7,823 nucleotides of DNA from Candidatus Rokuibacteriota bacterium (GTDB taxonomy: Bacteria; Methylomirabilota; Methylomirabilia; Rokubacteriales; CSP1-6), in NCBI GenBank assembly GCA_016179165.1, contig JACORX010000387.1, forward strand, positions 1 to 7,823. The letters run 5' to 3'. The notes beneath the pieces are model-generated. The model was not told the DNA's origin, ran no database searches, and saw only the letters and a list, made by a program, of their open reading frames with translations. Both the position numbers and the translations under genes were made by a program. The stretch's first letter is position 1; the number at the start of each line of letters is the position of its first letter. This document shows positions 1-5,435 of this stretch, piece by piece.

Positions 1-46
1 CAGCCCGCCTCAGGTCGCCTATGAACTCTAAGATCCGCTGGTCCAA
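1..46 (-). CDS. Start of a CoxE/VWA-like protein (5' end only, TTG start)
   Basis: Only 15 complete codons are visible, reading MDQRILEFIGDLRRA, and the gene runs off the left edge. The start is TTG at 46-44. A TAA codon sits directly before it in frame, so no start further upstream is possible. A strong Shine-Dalgarno GGAGG (minus strand, 55-51) lies 4 bases ahead. From family knowledge, VWA-domain proteins of the CoxE type commonly begin with a helix of the form 'r-I-l-e-F-i-x-x-L-R-x-A-G-V', and they are usually encoded just downstream of a CoxD/MoxR ATPase, which is the situation here. In CO dehydrogenase operons the CoxD/CoxE pair is implicated in maturing the active site. In other contexts MoxR/VWA pairs act as general chaperones. 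The assignment rests on a short N-terminus plus context, so it is tentative. The next codon also begins with G, as the family pattern would predict. Confidence 0.55.
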   Translation of the reverse strand, partial: MDQRILEFIGDLRRA

Positions 47-60
47 TTATCCTCCGGGGG

Positions 61-117
61 GGAGCGCCACCTGCCGCTCCGTTTGAGGGTTGGCTCGGCT
101 CGCCTTCGGCTGCGCCT
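61..117. repeat. Inverted repeat and small tandem duplication between two minus-strand genes
   Basis: The 117-base gap between the 181-residue gene and the CoxE-like start holds two structures. GGAGCG (61-66) and CGCTCC (75-80) form a perfect 6-base inverted repeat around an 8-base loop. A near-tandem duplication reads TCGGCTCGCCT (95-105) then TCGGCTGCGCCT (106-117). On the minus strand a G-rich run also crosses about 132-148. The hairpin lies immediately ahead of the CoxE-like ribosome-binding site. Confidence 0.5.
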
Positions 118-163
118 CACACCACAGTCCCCAGACCCCCCCACCAGGCGTCTGCCGTAAATC

Positions 164-709
164 TCATCGGGAAAACGTCACCCAGGAGGATTTGAAGACG
201 TCTTCGCCGCCGTCGCGGGTGATGGGGCAGAGCCGCCCGTCCTCGAGGCGCAGCAGGCCGTGAAAGGACCCGGGGGCGATGAAGTGCGTCATCTTGAGCT
301 TCCACCCGAGCCCCTCCCCGGGTGCCTCTTCCTCGCGCTCAGCGACGCGGGTGACGTCGGGCGCGTCGCCGACGAGGTGCAGGACGCGCACCGGCCCCTC
401 CGAGCAGCGGAGCCCCAGCACGACCTTGTAGGCCGGGTCCTGGCGCGAGGTCTCCACGGTCATCTCGCCGGGCTGCAGCAGGTGCGGCACGGCCTCGGGC
501 ATGGCGGCGCGAAAGAACTCCCGAGGGGCCGGGTGCGTGTAGTAGAAGTGCCAGCGCCCGGCAGCAAAGATCCAGAGCTTGGTGTACTCGCCGAGCGCCG
601 ACGAGATGCAGCGCCCGCCCTCGATGAAGACGGGCCCGCCCGGCCCGAGCTCCGGCAGCCGGATGCGTGGGCACGGAAACCACAGCTCGCGGAACTCGGT
701 GAGGCTCAT
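164..709 (-). CDS. Hypothetical protein, 181 aa, between CoxD-like and CoxE-like genes
   Basis: I do not recognise this protein. It reads as a real gene: ATG at 709-707, TGA at 166-164, third codon positions almost all G or C, and a start only 5 bases after the stop of the MoxR ATPase gene on the same strand. It is soluble-looking, with no signal peptide and no membrane segment. The sequence is rich in aromatics near the front (residues about 9-60, with ELWFPCPR, YTKLWIF and GRWHFYYTHP) and has a charged, Glu-rich stretch around residues 122-133. A few cysteines are present but no CxxC or zinc-type motif. The hydrophobic/charged alternation suggests a mostly beta fold, which is inference only. 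Position in a CoxD-like/CoxE-like operon suggests a partner or client of that ATPase system. No strong Shine-Dalgarno is visible (only a weak AGGCG), so translation may be coupled to the upstream gene. Confidence 0.8.
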   Translation of the reverse strand: MSLTEFRELWFPCPRIRLPELGPGGPVFIEGGRCISSALGEYTKLWIFAAGRWHFYYTHPAPREFFRAAMPEAVPHLLQPGEMTVETSRQDPAYKVVLGLRCSEGPVRVLHLVGDAPDVTRVAEREEEAPGEGLGWKLKMTHFIAPGSFHGLLRLEDGRLCPITRDGGEDVFKSSWVTFSR

Positions 710-714
710 GGCGC

Positions 715-1629
715 CTAGTCGAGGTCGGCCAGCACCTTGTCGAGCGCGCCCTTGACGCGCTCGAGGTCCTTCTCGTGCTTGACCAGCATCGTCAGCGTGG
801 ATTCGACGAGGTCGCGGTCCAGGCCGTCGGCATTCAGGATGATGAGCGAGCGCGCCCAGTCGAGGCTCTCCGACACGGAGGGCGCCTTGCGCAGGTCGAG
901 CCCGCGGATGCGCTGCACCGTTGTCACGACGGTCTGGGCCAGCCGCTCGGAGATCTCCGGCACCTTCAGCCGGATGATGGCCAGCTCCTCATCCGGTGGC
1001 GGGAAGTCGATGAAGAGGTGCAGGCACCGCCGCTTGAGCCCGTCGGACAGCTCGCGCGCGTTGTTCGACGTCAGCACCACGAGCGGGATGTTCGTCGCCT
1101 TGATGGTGCCGAGCTCCGGCACCGACACCTGGAAGTCCGACAGGACTTCCAGCAAGAACGCCTCGAATTCCGGCTCGGCCTTGTCGATCTCGTCGACCAG
1201 CAGGACGACGGGATCGGGCGACTCGATGGCCTGCAAGAGCGGCCGCGGCGCGAGGAAGCGGTGAGAGAAGAAGGCGTCGTCCTGGCCCGAGATCCTCGCG
1301 ACCGCATCCGGCAGCGACGGCGCGTCGGCGATCAGCTCGCCGATGCGCTCGCGCAGCAGCTGGGTGTAGAGGAGCTGCTTGGCGTACTTCCACTCGTACA
1401 GCGCTTTGCCCTCGTCGAGGCCTTCGTAGCACTGCAGGCGGTTCAGCCGCCGGTTGGTGATCTCGGCCAGCGTCTTGGCCAGCTCGGTCTTGCCCACGCC
1501 CGCCGGGCCTTCGATGAGCACCGGCCGTCCCATGCGCTCCGCCAGAAAAACCACGGTGCAGATCCGGCGGTTGGCGATGTAGCGGGCGTTCTTGAAGTGC
1601 TGCTGGACATCCTCCGGAGACTGGAACAT
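715..1629 (-). CDS. MoxR-family AAA+ ATPase, CoxD-like, 304 aa
   Basis: This is a MoxR-type AAA+ ATPase. It uses ATP hydrolysis to remodel or activate a partner enzyme, usually together with a VWA protein. Visible motifs: Walker A GPAGVGKT at residues 41-48, Walker B LLVDEIDKA at 143-151, sensor-1 TSNN at 187-190, and an arginine pair (RR, 200-201) at the expected arginine-finger site. The segment after Walker A (QCYEGLDEGKALYEWKYAKQ, 66-85) is the pattern I associate with CoxD of CO dehydrogenase clusters. The start is set at the ATG at 1629-1627 because AGGAG lies 5 bases upstream. An in-frame ATG at 1671 would add 14 residues (MCYTSRQFTHTGAH) that look non-coding and overlap the likely promoter. 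The gene heads a minus-strand operon with the 181-residue protein and the CoxE-like gene. No CO dehydrogenase subunit is in view, so the client is unknown. Confidence 0.92.
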   Translation of the reverse strand: MFQSPEDVQQHFKNARYIANRRICTVVFLAERMGRPVLIEGPAGVGKTELAKTLAEITNRRLNRLQCYEGLDEGKALYEWKYAKQLLYTQLLRERIGELIADAPSLPDAVARISGQDDAFFSHRFLAPRPLLQAIESPDPVVLLVDEIDKAEPEFEAFLLEVLSDFQVSVPELGTIKATNIPLVVLTSNNARELSDGLKRRCLHLFIDFPPPDEELAIIRLKVPEISERLAQTVVTTVQRIRGLDLRKAPSVSESLDWARSLIILNADGLDRDLVESTLTMLVKHEKDLERVKGALDKVLADLD

Positions 1630-1652
1630 GTGGGCTCCTGTATGAGTGAATT

Positions 1653-1673
1653 GGCGTGAAGTGTAGCACACTT
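1653..1673 (-). promoter_or_regulatory. Probable promoter of the ATPase operon with an overlapping palindrome
   Basis: On the minus strand, TGCTACACT (1668-1660) matches an extended -10 element (TGn followed by TAnnnT). This would place transcription start near 1653 and give a leader of about 24 bases containing the AGGAG ribosome-binding site. No good -35 box is visible. The -10 is embedded in a perfect palindrome, AAGTGT-AGC-ACACTT (1659-1673), which would suit a repressor that blocks the promoter. The promoter and operator roles are inference. Confidence 0.45.
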
Positions 1674-1837
1674 GCGCGCCGCCGGAATCCCTGGACCGAG
1701 GGCGATCTCATCGGAGTCGCGCCTGCGGCGTTCTGGGTCACCGATCGCGCTCCTTGTCATGAACGCCTGGTCCCGCCGGATGGAGCGGCCGGCCGCAATC
1801 TCGCGAAGCGCGACCCACATTTCTTGGTGGTCGGAAG

Positions 1838-1869
1838 GCTGACACTGTTCGATTTCTTTCGCTGACACT
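1838..1869. repeat. Direct repeat GCTGACACT, two copies 23 bases apart
   Basis: GCTGACACT occurs at 1838-1846 and again at 1861-1869. The 23-base period is close to two helical turns. The second copy continues as CTGACA-CTT-TGTCGG, an imperfect inverted repeat. The pair lies about 70-100 bases upstream of the sigma-54-like promoter, a usual distance for enhancer-binding-protein sites. Alternatively, read from the minus strand, it looks like the multiple-repeat terminus of a transposon beginning TGTCAGC. The sequence does not decide between these. Confidence 0.4.
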
Positions 1870-1936
1870 TTGTCGGAGCGCCTGCGCCGGCCCTCCAACG
1901 GCCGCTGGACACAGCCCGAAGATCCCCCTGGCCTAG

Positions 1937-1952
1937 TGGTATGGGAATTGCT
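1937..1952 (+). promoter_or_regulatory. Sigma-54 (-24/-12) promoter match for the histidine kinase
   Basis: TGGTATGGGAATTGCT at 1937-1952 fits the sigma-54 consensus TGGCACG-N4-TTGCW. The GG (1938-1939) and GC (1950-1951) are separated by exactly 10 bases, as required, and 10 of 12 consensus positions agree. The predicted start of transcription is near 1963, only about 4 bases before the kinase ATG. That means either an almost leaderless message or a chance match. Confidence 0.5.
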
Positions 1953-1966
1953 ACCCTTGGGTCCTC

Positions 1967-3262
1967 ATGCGCAACCATGAGCCCGCGTCGCCGATCCGGC
2001 CTCTCCAGGTCCTCCGTGCGGTCTCCGAAGCCGTGAGCCGGTCCCTCGACCTCAACGAGGTCGTGCAGCGCTCACTGGCGGCCCTCACCCAGGTCACGGG
2101 ACATGAGATCGCGAGCCTTCATCTGATCTCCGCCGACGGGAACACCATGCTGCTCCGCGGAGACCGTGGGCTCAGCGACGACCTGCGCCGGGTCAACCTC
2201 GAGCTGCCTTTGGGGAAAGGTCTGATCGGCCGGGTGGCGCTGTCGGGGACCGCTCGACGGGTGGACAACGCGAGCCAGGAAGAAGACCTGCTGCCGGCCG
2301 CCCGCGCGGCGGTCAGCTCCGACGGTATCCGCGGCTTCGTCTGCGTGCCGATCCGGGCCCGCCACCGCATCCTGGGCACCATCTCGCTGGGCCGCCAGAC
2401 GGAGGACCGCTTCACCGACGAAGAAGTCGCGCTCCTCGAGTGCGTCGCCGACGAGATCGGTCTCGCGATCGACAACGCGCGGCTCTACGGTGAGATCAAC
2501 CGCCAGCTCGACGATCTGCGCCGCGCCCAAGTCGAGGTGGTCAGGGCGGAGCGGCTGGCCGCCGTCAACGGCCTGGCGGCCGGCGTGGCGCACGAGATCA
2601 ACAACCCGCTGACCATCATCATGGCCCAGCTGCACCTGCTGGCCCAGAGCGAGCTGGACCCGCAGGTCGAAGGGGCGATGGGAGTCATCGGCGCCGCTGC
2701 CAAGCGCGCCGCTTCCATCGTGCGCGACTTGATCCTCTTCGCCGAGCACCGCCCGCCGCGGCGCTCGCGCTGCCAGGTGGGTGAGCAGGTCCGGGAAGTG
2801 GTGGCCTTCGAGGAGGCGCGGCTCGAGGCCGACGGCATCGCGGTGCGCGTTCACCTTGAGTCGGTGCCCGATATCTGGGCCGACCGCAACCATCTCCAGG
2901 AGGTGCTGCTGCACGTGCTCCAGAACGCCCGGCATGCCGTGCGCGAGGCGCACGACAACGGGGTCCTCTCGATCAGCGTCAAGCCGACGGTGACGGGCGT
3001 GCGCATCGAGGTGAAGGACGACGGACCCGGCATCCCGCCGGAGCACCTGCCCCGCATTTTCAATCCGTTCTTCACCACCAAGCAGCCGGGCGACGGGCGC
3101 GGCCTCGGCCTGTCCGTGGCTCACAGCATCGTCACCGAGCACGGCGGCCGCATCTGGGCCGAGAACATCCCGGAGGGCGGCGCGGTCTTCACCATCGACC
3201 TGCCGAGCGGCGAGCCCGAGCCGGGCCGGGAACCCCTCCGCTTCGAATCCCGCCGCTTGTAG
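1967..3262 (+). CDS. Soluble GAF-domain sensor histidine kinase, 431 aa
   Basis: This is a cytoplasmic two-component sensor kinase that autophosphorylates on histidine and would pass phosphate to a response regulator not present in this window. Domain order: a short N-terminal helix; a GAF sensor domain (about 28-175) with the usual PLGKGLIGRVA and FVCVPI elements; a helical linker (about 176-200); HisKA with the H-box AHEINNPLT and phospho-accepting His209; and HATPase_c with the N-box around Asn320 (LLHVLQNARHAV), G1 DDGPGIP (351-357), F-box FFTTK (368-372) and G2 GRGLGLS (377-383). There is no membrane segment, PAS domain or receiver domain. The H-box and N-box style is NtrB/HPK4-like, a group often linked to sigma-54 activators, which agrees with the sigma-54-like promoter. 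The ATG at 1967 has no Shine-Dalgarno, and a TAG at 1934 rules out an upstream start. The signal sensed cannot be told. Confidence 0.93.
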   Translation: MRNHEPASPIRPLQVLRAVSEAVSRSLDLNEVVQRSLAALTQVTGHEIASLHLISADGNTMLLRGDRGLSDDLRRVNLELPLGKGLIGRVALSGTARRVDNASQEEDLLPAARAAVSSDGIRGFVCVPIRARHRILGTISLGRQTEDRFTDEEVALLECVADEIGLAIDNARLYGEINRQLDDLRRAQVEVVRAERLAAVNGLAAGVAHEINNPLTIIMAQLHLLAQSELDPQVEGAMGVIGAAAKRAASIVRDLILFAEHRPPRRSRCQVGEQVREVVAFEEARLEADGIAVRVHLESVPDIWADRNHLQEVLLHVLQNARHAVREAHDNGVLSISVKPTVTGVRIEVKDDGPGIPPEHLPRIFNPFFTTKQPGDGRGLGLSVAHSIVTEHGGRIWAENIPEGGAVFTIDLPSGEPEPGREPLRFESRRL

Positions 3263-3265
3263 TAA

Positions 3266-3390
3266 CCGGCCGCCGATAAGGGCCCATCTGCTTCGTTGGC
3301 GCCCTCGGCAGCAGGCTCAACGTAGCAGGGCTACGCCTCGCCTGCTGCCTTCGGGCGCCGCCTCGCATCTGGCCCCTTCTCGACGCCCTG
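3266..3390 (+). repeat. Dispersed hairpin repeat, copy A
   Basis: Copy A (about 125 bases) begins 3 bases after the kinase stop codon, just past a second in-frame TAA. Its outer ends, GATAAGGGCCC (3275-3285) and GGCCCCTTCTC (3371-3381), are inverted repeats with 9 of 11 matching. Inside lie GGCGCCC (3298-3304) pairing with GGGCGCC (3353-3359), then CAGCAGGC (3309-3316) pairing perfectly with GCCTGCTG (3340-3347). The tip is CGTAGC-AGG-GCTACG (3321-3335). The whole element folds end to end as one nested hairpin. It shares most of its sequence with the copies at 4704-4868 and 7047-7190. There is no U-tract, so it is not a classical terminator. Confidence 0.85.
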
Positions 3391-3424
3391 TGCGGTGAGC
3401 GCCATTCCCTGCGGAGCCAGACCC

Positions 3425-3453
3425 TCGACAAAGAAGTGGCCGGGCGGTAGAGT
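3425..3453 (+). promoter_or_regulatory. Probable sigma-70 promoter of the M20 amidohydrolase
   Basis: TCGACA (3425-3430, 5 of 6 to the -35 consensus) and TAGAGT (3448-3453, 4 of 6 to the -10) are separated by exactly 17 bases. The predicted start of transcription, near 3460, gives a leader of about 40 bases with GGAGG before the ATG at 3500. It lies just downstream of repeat copy A, so the amidohydrolase may be transcribed independently of the kinase. Confidence 0.5.
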
Positions 3454-3499
3454 GCGGCTCGGTGCCGCAGCGCGAACCCTCTCACCCCCGGAGGCCCGG

Positions 3500-4672
3500 A
3501 TGAGCACAGTCAAAGACGCCATCTCTCAGGCGGTGGACCGCCTCGCTGACGAGCTGGAGACGCTGTCGAAGAAGATCCACGACAATCCGGAGCTCGCGTA
3601 CCAGGAAGTCAAGGCCTGCGCCTGGCTCTCGGAGTTCCTCGGCAAGCAGGGCTTCAAGGTCGAGCAGGGCGTGGGCGGCGTGGAGACGGCCTTCCGCGCC
3701 ACGATCGAGACCGGCGAGGGGCCGACCGTCGCGATCCTCTGCGAGTACGACGCGCTCCCCGGCATCGGGCACGCGTGCGGCCACAACGTCATCGCGGCCT
3801 CGGGCGCGGGCGCCGGCGCGGCGCTCGCGGCCGTCAAGGGCCAGCTGCCCGAGGGGCGCGTCCAGGTGATCGGAACGCCGGCGGAGGAGGGCGGCGGCGG
3901 CAAGATCAAGCTCATCAAGGCGGGCGTCTTCAAGGACGTGGACGCCGCCATGATGATCCACGGCTTCGACCGCACGCTCCTGCACCAGGACCTGCTCGGC
4001 ATCGCGCGCGCGACGTTGGAGTTCACGGGCAAAGCCTCGCACGCGTCGGCCGACCCGTGGGAGGGCGTCAACGCGCTGGACGCCTGCGTTCAGACGTACA
4101 ACGCCGTCTCCATGCTGCGCCAGCAGGTGCGCCCCGATTGCCGCATCCACGGCATCATCACGAGCGGCGGGGCGGCGGCCAACATCATCCCCGAGTACGC
4201 GTCGGCGGTTTTCTACGTCCGCGCCCCGAGCATCGACGCGATGTGGGACCTCTACCGGCGAGTCATCGCCTGCGCCGAGGGCGCGGCCATGGCCTCCGGC
4301 TGCGAGCTCCAGGTGACCCAGCACGACAGCGTCTACGAGCCGATGAAGTCGAGCCGCGTGCTCCTCGACCTTTTCAAGGCCAACATGACAACCGTCGGTC
4401 TCAAGGAGGGCGAGCCGATTCCCGACCGGAAGGGCTCCTCCGACGTCGGCAACGTCAGCCAGGTGTTGCCGACCATCCAGCCGATGATCGGCATCGCGCC
4501 CGAGGGCATGGCCATCCACACGCGCGACTTCGCCGACGCCGCGGTCAAGCCGCCGGCACGGCAGGGCATGGTCGCCGCCGCGAAGACCATGGCCATGACG
4601 ACCTTCGATCTCCTCGCCGAGCCCGCGGAGCTCAAGAAAGCCAAAAACGAGTTCGCCGCCGCGAAGGACTGA
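3500..4672 (+). CDS. M20D-family metallo-amidohydrolase (AbgB / PM20D2-like), 390 aa
   Basis: This is a cytoplasmic M20 metallopeptidase-fold amidohydrolase that cleaves an amide bond in a small N-acyl amino acid or dipeptide-like substrate. Closest in style are AbgB (p-aminobenzoyl-glutamate hydrolase) and PM20D2. The metal and catalytic set is complete by position: Cys93 and His95 in GIGHACGHN, catalytic Glu129 and ligand Glu130 in PAEEGGGGK, His154 in MMIHGF, and His340 in AIHTRDF. The Glu130-to-His154 spacing equals that of plant IAA-amino-acid hydrolases. The lid/dimerisation domain runs from about 165 to 280 and carries His181 in KASHASADPWEG. The start is ATG 3500 with GGAGG 5 bases upstream. 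An in-frame GTG at 3395 would add 35 residues that precede the probable promoter, so it is rejected. There is no signal peptide. The exact substrate cannot be read from the sequence, and no folate-catabolism partner (AbgA or AbgT) is nearby. Confidence 0.92.
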   Translation: MSTVKDAISQAVDRLADELETLSKKIHDNPELAYQEVKACAWLSEFLGKQGFKVEQGVGGVETAFRATIETGEGPTVAILCEYDALPGIGHACGHNVIAASGAGAGAALAAVKGQLPEGRVQVIGTPAEEGGGGKIKLIKAGVFKDVDAAMMIHGFDRTLLHQDLLGIARATLEFTGKASHASADPWEGVNALDACVQTYNAVSMLRQQVRPDCRIHGIITSGGAAANIIPEYASAVFYVRAPSIDAMWDLYRRVIACAEGAAMASGCELQVTQHDSVYEPMKSSRVLLDLFKANMTTVGLKEGEPIPDRKGSSDVGNVSQVLPTIQPMIGIAPEGMAIHTRDFADAAVKPPARQGMVAAAKTMAMTTFDLLAEPAELKKAKNEFAAAKD

Positions 4673-4686
4673 AGACGCAGATGGGA

Positions 4687-4705
4687 CGCGGCGCCCAACG
4701 CCGCG
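4687..4705. other. Perfect 7-base-pair hairpin after the amidohydrolase stop
   Basis: CGCGGCG (4687-4693), loop CCCAA, CGCCGCG (4699-4705), starting 14 bases after the stop codon. It could stop or stabilise the amidohydrolase transcript. It has no T-run on either side, so a Rho-independent terminator is not supported. It abuts the outer end of repeat copy B. Confidence 0.4.
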
Positions 4706-4868
4706 GGCCGGCGAGAAGGGTCCAGATGCAAGGCGGCGCCCCGCCGTTCGAGTTGAGCGGCTGCCCGAGACGAGGGCTGAGTTGATACGCAGGTGAGGCG
4801 TAGCCCTCTACGTTGAACCTCCGGCCGAGGGCGCCAACGAAGCAGATGCGCCCTTATCGGCGGCCTGC
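4704..4868 (-). repeat. Dispersed hairpin repeat, copy B (reversed, with an insertion)
   Basis: Read on the minus strand, this copy starts GGCCGCCGATAAGGGCGC and follows copy A almost base for base through the apical stem CGTAG-AGGG-CTACG (4812-4799). It then carries about 45 extra bases (roughly 4743-4788) before rejoining the shared GGCGCCGCCT and GCATCTGGACCCTTCTCG end. It lies between the convergent amidohydrolase and DinB-like genes. Its first bases encode the last residues and TAA stop of the DinB-like gene. Confidence 0.8.
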
Positions 4869-5435
4869 TCCCTGGATCGCCTTGAGTATCTTCTTCGCCT
4901 GGCTCAGGTGGTCGAGGACGTGCAGGCGGAATACGATGGCGTAGGCCTTCCAGTCGAGCTCTTCGATCCAGTGGAGCGGCGTCTCGCTGCCGTCCACCTC
5001 CTTCACGTTGATGACCATGACGACCGGCGCGCGCGCCTCGTTGAGTCCCTCGGGCGCCTCGCTGAGGGCCGTCACGACCTCCGCCTGGAGCCGCCTGAGC
5101 TCACCCAGAAGCTCCGTCCACGGGCGAGCCAGCGGGTCGCGAGACTGCAGCCCCGCCGGGATGGGCTCGCCCGGGGGCCGCCTCCCCGCGAGCAGATCGT
5201 GGAGCTCCTCGAGGCTCGGCCGATGTGTCTCCACGAGGTGATCCGCCACCTCCTGGATGCTCCACTCGCCTGGAAGGGCCCGGACCCGCGCCTCCGCCTC
5301 CGTCACCCCGTCGAGGAACGCCTCGAGGGCGGCGAAGCCTGCCGCGACGCGCTCGTGAACTTTGGCCGCCGTGAGACGGGTGCCCGTGTCGTGCAGGTAC
5401 TCCCTCGCCTTGACCTGCTCCGGCCTCACGGTCAC
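4854..5435 (-). CDS. DinB-like four-helix-bundle protein (DinB_2 type), 193 aa
   Basis: This is a member of the DinB/YfiT-like superfamily: small helical bundles that bind a divalent metal through three histidines. Some act as thiol-dependent transferases, and most are of unknown function. The signature PGEWSIQEVADHLVE (residues 55-69) supplies the first candidate ligand, His66. HVLDH near the C-terminus gives His172 and His176 as the HxxxH pair, so the triad appears complete. The start is GTG at 5435-5433. It overlaps the TGA of the upstream ThyX-like gene as GTGA, with GGGAG about 5 bases before it, so translation is very probably coupled. The reading frame ends inside repeat copy B, which supplies the final Gly-Arg-Arg and the TAA stop. 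Its function next to a thymidylate-synthase-like protein is unknown. DinB here denotes the fold family and does not imply DNA polymerase IV. Confidence 0.85.
   Translation of the reverse strand: MTVRPEQVKAREYLHDTGTRLTAAKVHERVAAGFAALEAFLDGVTEAEARVRALPGEWSIQEVADHLVETHRPSLEELHDLLAGRRPPGEPIPAGLQSRDPLARPWTELLGELRRLQAEVVTALSEAPEGLNEARAPVVMVINVKEVDGSETPLHWIEELDWKAYAIVFRLHVLDHLSQAKKILKAIQGAGRR

Larger units (their letters stand above)
1630..1966. other. Divergent intergenic region, 337 bases
   Basis: This region separates the minus-strand ATPase operon from the plus-strand histidine kinase. I see no convincing gene in it. Open frames on both strands here lack ribosome-binding sites and protein-like composition. 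It holds the probable ATPase promoter and palindrome (1653-1673), a direct repeat (1838-1869), and a sigma-54-like promoter (1937-1952). The stretch about 1820-1870 is less GC-rich than its surroundings, which fits regulatory DNA or the remains of an inserted element. Confidence 0.7.

Noticed and set aside
132..148. G-quadruplex on the minus strand
   Set aside because: The G-runs of seven and four are flanked only by GG pairs. Four runs of three or more G do not fit into a normal quadruplex spacing here.
1630..1671. N-terminal extension of the ATPase by 14 residues
   Set aside because: It overlaps the likely -10 and palindrome. The ATG at 1629 has AGGAG at 5 bases and starts at the natural family N-terminus.
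1656..1898. Possible small genes in the divergent intergenic region, on either strand
   Set aside because: The frames have no ribosome-binding sites, run into or across neighbouring genes, and show no family pattern.
2072..3142. Long minus-strand open frame opposite the histidine kinase
   Set aside because: The plus strand carries unmistakable H, N, G1, F and G2 boxes. The reverse frame is low-complexity and His/Arg/Asp-rich, typical of antisense reading in high-GC DNA.
3395..3499. N-terminal extension of the amidohydrolase to an upstream GTG
   Set aside because: The added 35 residues have no family similarity and contain the probable promoter. The ATG at 3500 has an ideal GGAGG.
4687..4705. 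Rho-independent terminator after the amidohydrolase
   Set aside because: The stem is perfect but no T-run follows on either strand, so it is listed only as a hairpin.
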